Part shown: in pieces, positions 5,486 through 8,178 of the stretch
Layout: each line of letters starts with the position of its first letter
Position numbering within the stretch: position 1 is the first letter of the stretch
Translations under genes and position numbers: made by a program
The notes under the pieces: generated by a model
Database searches by the model: none
What the model was told of the DNA's origin: nothing
What the model saw: the letters and a program-made list of their open reading frames with translations, nothing else
Assembly: GCA_934636435.1 (NCBI GenBank)
Contig: CAKUAQ010000065.1
Span: forward strand, 1 to 8,178
From: an uncultured Eubacteriales bacterium
GTDB taxonomy: Bacteria > Bacillota > Clostridia > Oscillospirales > Acutalibacteraceae
Direction of reading: 5' to 3'
Length of the DNA: 8,178 nt

Positions 5486-5899
5486 ATGCTTTGGTAAAGA
5501 GCGGGGGAACGTACGGTCCCTGCCCGATCTTGTGGTTGGAGATCGGGCGGATCGACGGTTCTTCGATCGCTTTGCCGCTCCGGCCGGGTGCTCTTTTGAC
5601 TGCTCCGGCGGTGTGCGCGGTCGTCCGTCCCGGGTTGCCGCGGTATTCTGCGCCGCGGCAAAGAGCAAAAAAACGGACACGGCCACACGCGGTGCCGGGA
5701 ACTGCGGCCGGTGCGCACAGGGCGGGCACCGCCTGTCCGTTCGGCGGGAGGATCTCCCGGCAGCGCAACAGGAAAGCGGCCGTCCCCGCCGGGGTTCGGA
5801 GTGCAAATGGGACGGCAACCGCATCGACATCGGGTGGCTGACGACTGCGGCACACGCGACGGAGCGCGGAGTCGGCTGCGCTGCCATGGCAGCCGACGG
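5486..5899. other. Non-coding stretch dense with stem-loops between convergent genes
   Basis: No frame here has a ribosome binding site or a recognisable family; the minus-strand frame 5484-5855 opens with GTG and lacks one. The stretch is unusually rich in perfect inverted repeats: 5522-5530 with 5540-5548 (9 bp); 5635-5643 with 5653-5661 (9 bp); AACGGACA 5672-5679 with TGTCCGTT 5734-5741, enclosing GCGGTGCC 5689-5696 with GGCACCGC 5725-5732; and CGGGAG 5745-5750 with CTCCCG 5754-5759. It could be an RNA gene, the 3' region of the minus-strand esterase transcript, or a decayed element. Confidence 0.5.
5871..5897 (-). terminator. Hairpin just after the esterase stop codon, no U-tract
   Basis: GTCGGCTGC (5871-5879) pairs perfectly with GCAGCCGAC (5889-5897) around a 9-base loop. 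On the minus strand it starts 2 nt after the TAA of the esterase gene. No T-run follows on the minus strand, so it is a weak terminator at best or an mRNA 3'-end stabiliser. The same TCGGCTGC/GCAGCCGA stem occurs at 4337-4357. Confidence 0.4.
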
Positions 5900-6871
5900 T
5901 TACAGCAGCGGGCGCAGCACCTCGGTCAGCTTTTCCGCCGCCAGACGATGGCCGTCCCGCAGAGGATGGATGGGCTGTACCGGCAACCAGTGGGAGCCGT
6001 TAACGAACACAATGTGATCGCCGTGAGCGGCGTTATATGCCGGGATCAGCGCCTCCAGATCCTGCTCGTGACTGCCGCAGAACACGCTCATGGCGAAGAT
6101 CTTCGCCTGGGGGTGCACGGCGCGGATCGCATCCAGCAGGGCGGTGTAGCCCTCCCGGAATGCCTCGGCGGACGCGCCGCTGTCGTTGGTGCCATGGTTC
6201 ACCAGCACATAGTCCGGATGCCGGTCGGCGGCGATGGGCGCGCCGTCAAAGCAATAGGGATAGGCGTCCGCCGCCCTGACCACGCCGCCGCAGCCACCCT
6301 TGGTCACGCCCACAGCGCCGTAGCCCATGATCCAGGGGATGAGCCCCAGCTTTTCGGCGGTGAGCCAGCCGTAAGTGGCGGTCACGTCGTCCTGGAAGGG
6401 GCGGTCATACTGATCTCGTCCCAGCGGCGTATGGTCGGCGTCGATCAGCACTCCCTCGGTGATGGAATCGCCCACCACCTCCAGCACCTTGCCGGTTTCG
6501 GGGGGCAACTCATGCAGCGCATCCGCCTCCACGCCCTCGAAGGATATCCGGTTAGTCAGCGGCGTGTGCCAGCGGGGGAACATCTCCACCATGCTCTTGA
6601 GGATCACCCGGACGGTGTGCTGCCCGGGCATTGTATGGATGCGGATATACCGTTCCAGTGTGCTCTCCACCATGGCGCCGCCGTCCACCTGTATGTACAG
6701 ATGCGGAGCCGGCGACTGGAGGAAGTTCACGTCGAACCGCAGCACCGCCTGCTCACCGGAGAACCCCAGCGTAAAGCGGGAGCCGACGGCGGTCGCCGTG
6801 GCGGAGCTGCCATAGGATGCCCAGCGGCCGATATACTGAATGCGGGAATCCTCATGCGAGAAAAATTCCAT
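5900..6871 (-). CDS. SGNH/GDSL carbohydrate esterase, CE2-like (acetyl-ester hydrolase)
   Basis: A 323-residue hydrolase likely to remove acetyl groups from glycans. The N-terminal part (about 8-118) looks like the beta-sandwich of CE2 acetylxylan esterases (YIGRW, FTLGFSGEQAVLRF, LYIQVDGG). The SGNH domain follows: block I GDSITEG (134-140, nucleophile Ser136), a block II Gly near 185-188, block III NHGTND (225-230, oxyanion Asn229), and block V IHPLRDGH (301-308, His302). The residue three before that His is Gln299 where many SGNH enzymes have Asp; some CE2 enzymes are known to work with a Ser-His dyad. There is no signal peptide, so it may be cytoplasmic and act on imported oligosaccharides. 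The start at 6871 is chosen because AGGG lies 8 nt before it and a promoter (6912-6940) ends upstream; the ATG at 6940 would lie inside that promoter. Substrate is inferred. Confidence 0.88.
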   Translation of the reverse strand: MEFFSHEDSRIQYIGRWASYGSSATATAVGSRFTLGFSGEQAVLRFDVNFLQSPAPHLYIQVDGGAMVESTLERYIRIHTMPGQHTVRVILKSMVEMFPRWHTPLTNRISFEGVEADALHELPPETGKVLEVVGDSITEGVLIDADHTPLGRDQYDRPFQDDVTATYGWLTAEKLGLIPWIMGYGAVGVTKGGCGGVVRAADAYPYCFDGAPIAADRHPDYVLVNHGTNDSGASAEAFREGYTALLDAIRAVHPQAKIFAMSVFCGSHEQDLEALIPAYNAAHGDHIVFVNGSHWLPVQPIHPLRDGHRLAAEKLTEVLRPLL

Positions 6872-6911
6872 TCTGCAATCCCTCATCTCTGTAAAAATTT
6901 GATTCCTGTGC

Positions 6912-6940
6912 AGTGTAGCACGAAATGATGGATTTGGCAA
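6912..6940 (-). promoter_or_regulatory. Sigma-A-type promoter for the esterase
   Basis: On the minus strand, TTGCCA (6940-6935), a 17-nt spacer and TACACT (6917-6912) form a good promoter. Transcription would start near 6905, about 35 nt before the chosen ATG. It is divergent from the promoter at 7067-7095 and 126 bp away from it, so one regulator could affect both genes. Confidence 0.75.
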
Positions 6941-7066
6941 TAGAAAACGATGATTTTCCGAAGAATCTTTGTGCAGTCCTTATTCGCGCCGGAACATCCC
7001 CGTGCCCGGGAAGTTTCCTGTTTTTGCCGGATCCTCCGGCGGCCGTGAGGAATGAAAAAACGGGGG

Positions 7067-7095
7067 TTGGCATTTTCGATTTTTTATGGTATACT
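7067..7095 (+). promoter_or_regulatory. Sigma-A-type promoter for the single-pass membrane protein gene
   Basis: TTGGCA (7067-7072), a 17-nt spacer and TATACT (7090-7095) form a strong promoter. Transcription would start near 7102, about 40 nt before the ATG at 7141. Confidence 0.85.
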
Positions 7096-7140
7096 ATACA
7101 ATATCTCAAAATCGGTGAGACAAGAAGGAGGACTTCTTTT

Positions 7141-7854
7141 ATGGATACAGAATCCACCAACCGCTATACCAAGGGCGGCCGACGCCGGGGGAAGCACCGG
7201 TATGCCGCGCCGCTGGGGGCGTTCATAACCCTACTGAGTCTGGTGGGGGTGGCCGCTATTGTGTGCGGCATCGTGCTCGGCGTGCGCAAGGTCACCGACA
7301 CCACTGCACTCAAGAATGAGATGTACTATTTTCTGGAGCCGCTGATGCTGTATAATCCTACCCCCTTTGACGGCATCGCGGAGCAGGAGCAGGATGCTTT
7401 TCTCAATGCCGCTGCCTATAAGATCTCCAAGGCGGAGCAGGTGCGGATGCTGCGGGAGAACGATGAGAATTGCCGGTATGCCGTGGATGACCAGGGGCGC
7501 ATCGCCGTGTCGGTGGAAGAAATGGAGGAAGCCTATAACTCGCTGTTTGGCCCGTCCTCTCCGCTGACCCACCGCTCTCTGGAGGAGAGCGGACTGGTGT
7601 TCAGCGAGGGAGACGGCTGCTACTATGTGCCGTTTGAATCGCTGGTCTCCGGCTATCAGGGTGTGGTGGACTACGTTAAGCGCCGGGGGGATACCTACAC
7701 CGTACGGGTGGGCTATGTGTCCAATAAGGACATTCCGCTGGACGAGCACGGTAACGCTATGCCGGCGACCGTCGGTATGGCGGCCTATTTCCAGACCTAC
7801 ACCGTGATCCGTTATGCCGACGGCTATTATGTCAACGGCTGCGCCGACCAATAA
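7141..7854 (+). CDS. Single-pass membrane protein of unknown function
   Basis: A 237-residue protein that I do not recognise. A basic cytoplasmic start (NRYTKGGRRRGKHR, residues 7-20) is followed by one hydrophobic helix (about 24-48); the remaining 190 or so residues should face outward. That domain is acidic and mixed helix and strand: helices around 54-70 and 80-105, then strand-like segments such as CYYVPFESLV (160-169), DTYTVRVGYV (184-193) and YFQTYTVIRYADGYYVNGC (216-234). The last part resembles the alternating pattern of small extracytoplasmic NTF2-like or cystatin-like domains, but no motif proves this. The start is secure: AAGGAGGA (7125-7132) lies 8 nt before the ATG and the promoter at 7067-7095 precedes it, which rules out the longer frame from 6925. 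It appears monocistronic. No catalytic residues are evident, so a structural or sensory surface role is possible. Confidence 0.85.
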   Translation: MDTESTNRYTKGGRRRGKHRYAAPLGAFITLLSLVGVAAIVCGIVLGVRKVTDTTALKNEMYYFLEPLMLYNPTPFDGIAEQEQDAFLNAAAYKISKAEQVRMLRENDENCRYAVDDQGRIAVSVEEMEEAYNSLFGPSSPLTHRSLEESGLVFSEGDGCYYVPFESLVSGYQGVVDYVKRRGDTYTVRVGYVSNKDIPLDEHGNAMPATVGMAAYFQTYTVIRYADGYYVNGCADQ

Positions 7855-7871
7855 TATGTGGATCCATAGAT

Positions 7872-7898
7872 AAAGCGATCCGGTTACAATGGCTTTTT
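7872..7898 (+). terminator. Weak candidate terminator after the membrane protein gene
   Basis: AAAGC (7872-7876) can pair with GCTTT (7892-7896), followed by more T (to 7898). A G-G mismatch and an AT/AT pairing extend the stem inwards. It begins 17 nt after the stop codon. The 3' arm also belongs to the larger inverted repeat 7880-7996, so the two folds exclude each other. Confidence 0.35.
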
Positions 7899-7996
7899 CG
7901 GCCGAACAGCGGGATCGTCGGCTTTGTTGCCGTCGGCATTTTCCGGTCGGGCGACTTGCCGATAAGGAATACTGTTCGCCGAAAAGCTTTGACCGG
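7880..7996. repeat. Imperfect palindrome of about 117 bp (structured RNA or MITE-like)
   Basis: The left arm at 7892-7909 and the right arm at 7972-7987 pair over 16 bp with two single-base bulges (GCTTTT-CGG-CGAACAG against CTGTTCGCCGAAAAGC). Outside these, CCGGT (7880-7884) pairs with ACCGG (7992-7996). The 62-base interior is GC-rich, with repeated GTCGGC and GCCGA-type words that allow further pairing. It lies wholly between genes. No target-site duplication is obvious and no second copy is in the window. The alternatives are a structured RNA element or a small palindromic mobile repeat. Confidence 0.45.
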
Positions 7997-8077
7997 AAAC
8001 GAGAAAGTTTTTTCGCTTCGGCAGTCGAAGAATGCAGCAATACTGCCGTATTGTGCGTAATGTGACAAACAAAGCGG

Positions 8078-8143
8078 GGGAGACATTCCGTTTCAGGAAC
8101 GGTTGTCCCCGGATCGTTTTGTCTATCCCCGGCGCGGTCGGGG
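8078..8143 (+). promoter_or_regulatory. Two hairpins upstream of the last start codon, one covering its ribosome binding site
   Basis: The first hairpin pairs GGG (8078-8080) with CCC (8108-8110), GACA (8082-8085) with TGTC (8104-8107), and CCGTT (8088-8092) with AACGG (8098-8102). It is followed after a short gap by TTTTGTCT (8117-8124). The second pairs CCCCG (8127-8131) with CGGGG (8139-8143), which covers most of the GGGGAG ribosome binding site (8140-8145). This could be a terminator followed by a translation-control hairpin. No clear promoter is seen between 7997 and 8140. Confidence 0.35.
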
Positions 8144-8153
8144 AGTTATCAGA

Positions 8154-8178
8154 ATGAAGAGAAGGGTCTGCCGAAAAC
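8154..8178 (+). CDS. Probable start of a further gene, cut by the window end
   Basis: ATG at 8154 is followed by an open frame reading MKRRVCRK to the window edge. GGGGAG (8140-8145) lies 8 nt upstream, a normal spacing. A basic start of this kind is typical of an exported or membrane protein, but eight residues do not allow identification. Confidence 0.4.

Noticed and set aside
5484..5855. Minus-strand frame of 123 residues ending at the bidirectional terminator
   Set aside because: Opens with GTG without a ribosome binding site, has no recognisable family or typical composition, and lies across a stretch of strong inverted repeats. Its end at the terminator kept it in doubt, but support is too weak.
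5711..6928. Plus-strand frame of 405 residues opposite the esterase
   Set aside because: Shadow of the minus-strand SGNH gene, whose conserved motifs leave no doubt about the coding strand.
6872..6940. Upstream ATG (6940) as start of the esterase
   Set aside because: It lies within the promoter at 6912-6940; the ATG at 6871 has a well-spaced AGGG and begins right before the conserved N-terminal domain.
6925..7140. N-terminal extension of the single-pass membrane protein
   Set aside because: The extension runs across both promoters; the AAGGAGGA site 8 nt before 7141 fixes the start.

Overview
The window looks like a chromosomal segment of a GC-rich Gram-positive gut anaerobe of the class Clostridia, possibly Oscillospirales-like. 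That placement is an inference. It rests on strong purine-rich ribosome binding sites, near-consensus sigma-A promoters, a YabE-like G5/3D cell-wall protein, and GC-rich coding DNA beside an AT-rich intergenic patch. No mobile element, CRISPR array, tRNA or rRNA is visible.

Layout. Positions 1-1751 hold a two-gene operon: the 3' part of a CPA2-type cation/proton antiporter, overlapping by ATGA with an MgtC/SapB-family membrane protein. Its own promoter (1766-1794) then drives a membrane-anchored phosphodiester glycosidase (NAGPA-domain) protein with a Thr-rich stalk (1851-3125). A gene-poor stretch of about 1.2 kb follows (3126-4371). It holds a candidate short RNA with promoter and terminator (about 3196-3373), an AT-rich segment, a perfect-consensus promoter (3966-3994) and a leader of about 370 nt full of nested helices. 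The leader runs into a G5/3D-domain peptidoglycan-active protein (4372-5442) that ends at a strong terminator (5447-5485). Next come about 410 bp of non-coding DNA crowded with perfect stem-loops. A minus-strand CE2-like SGNH carbohydrate esterase follows (5900-6871). A divergent promoter pair (6912-6940 minus, 7067-7095 plus) separates it from an unrecognised single-pass membrane protein (7141-7854). The window ends with a long imperfect palindrome (7880-7996), two hairpins, and the likely start of another gene at 8154.

How the genes fit together. Three of the proteins act or probably act at the cell surface on glycans: the NAGPA glycosidase, the G5/3D lytic-type protein and the carbohydrate esterase. 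The first operon concerns ion homeostasis. No single pathway ties the window together. The most unusual content is in the non-coding DNA, especially the 4001-4371 leader before the cell-wall gene. It does not match the known c-di-AMP (ydaO) riboswitch sequence although that class often precedes genes of this kind.
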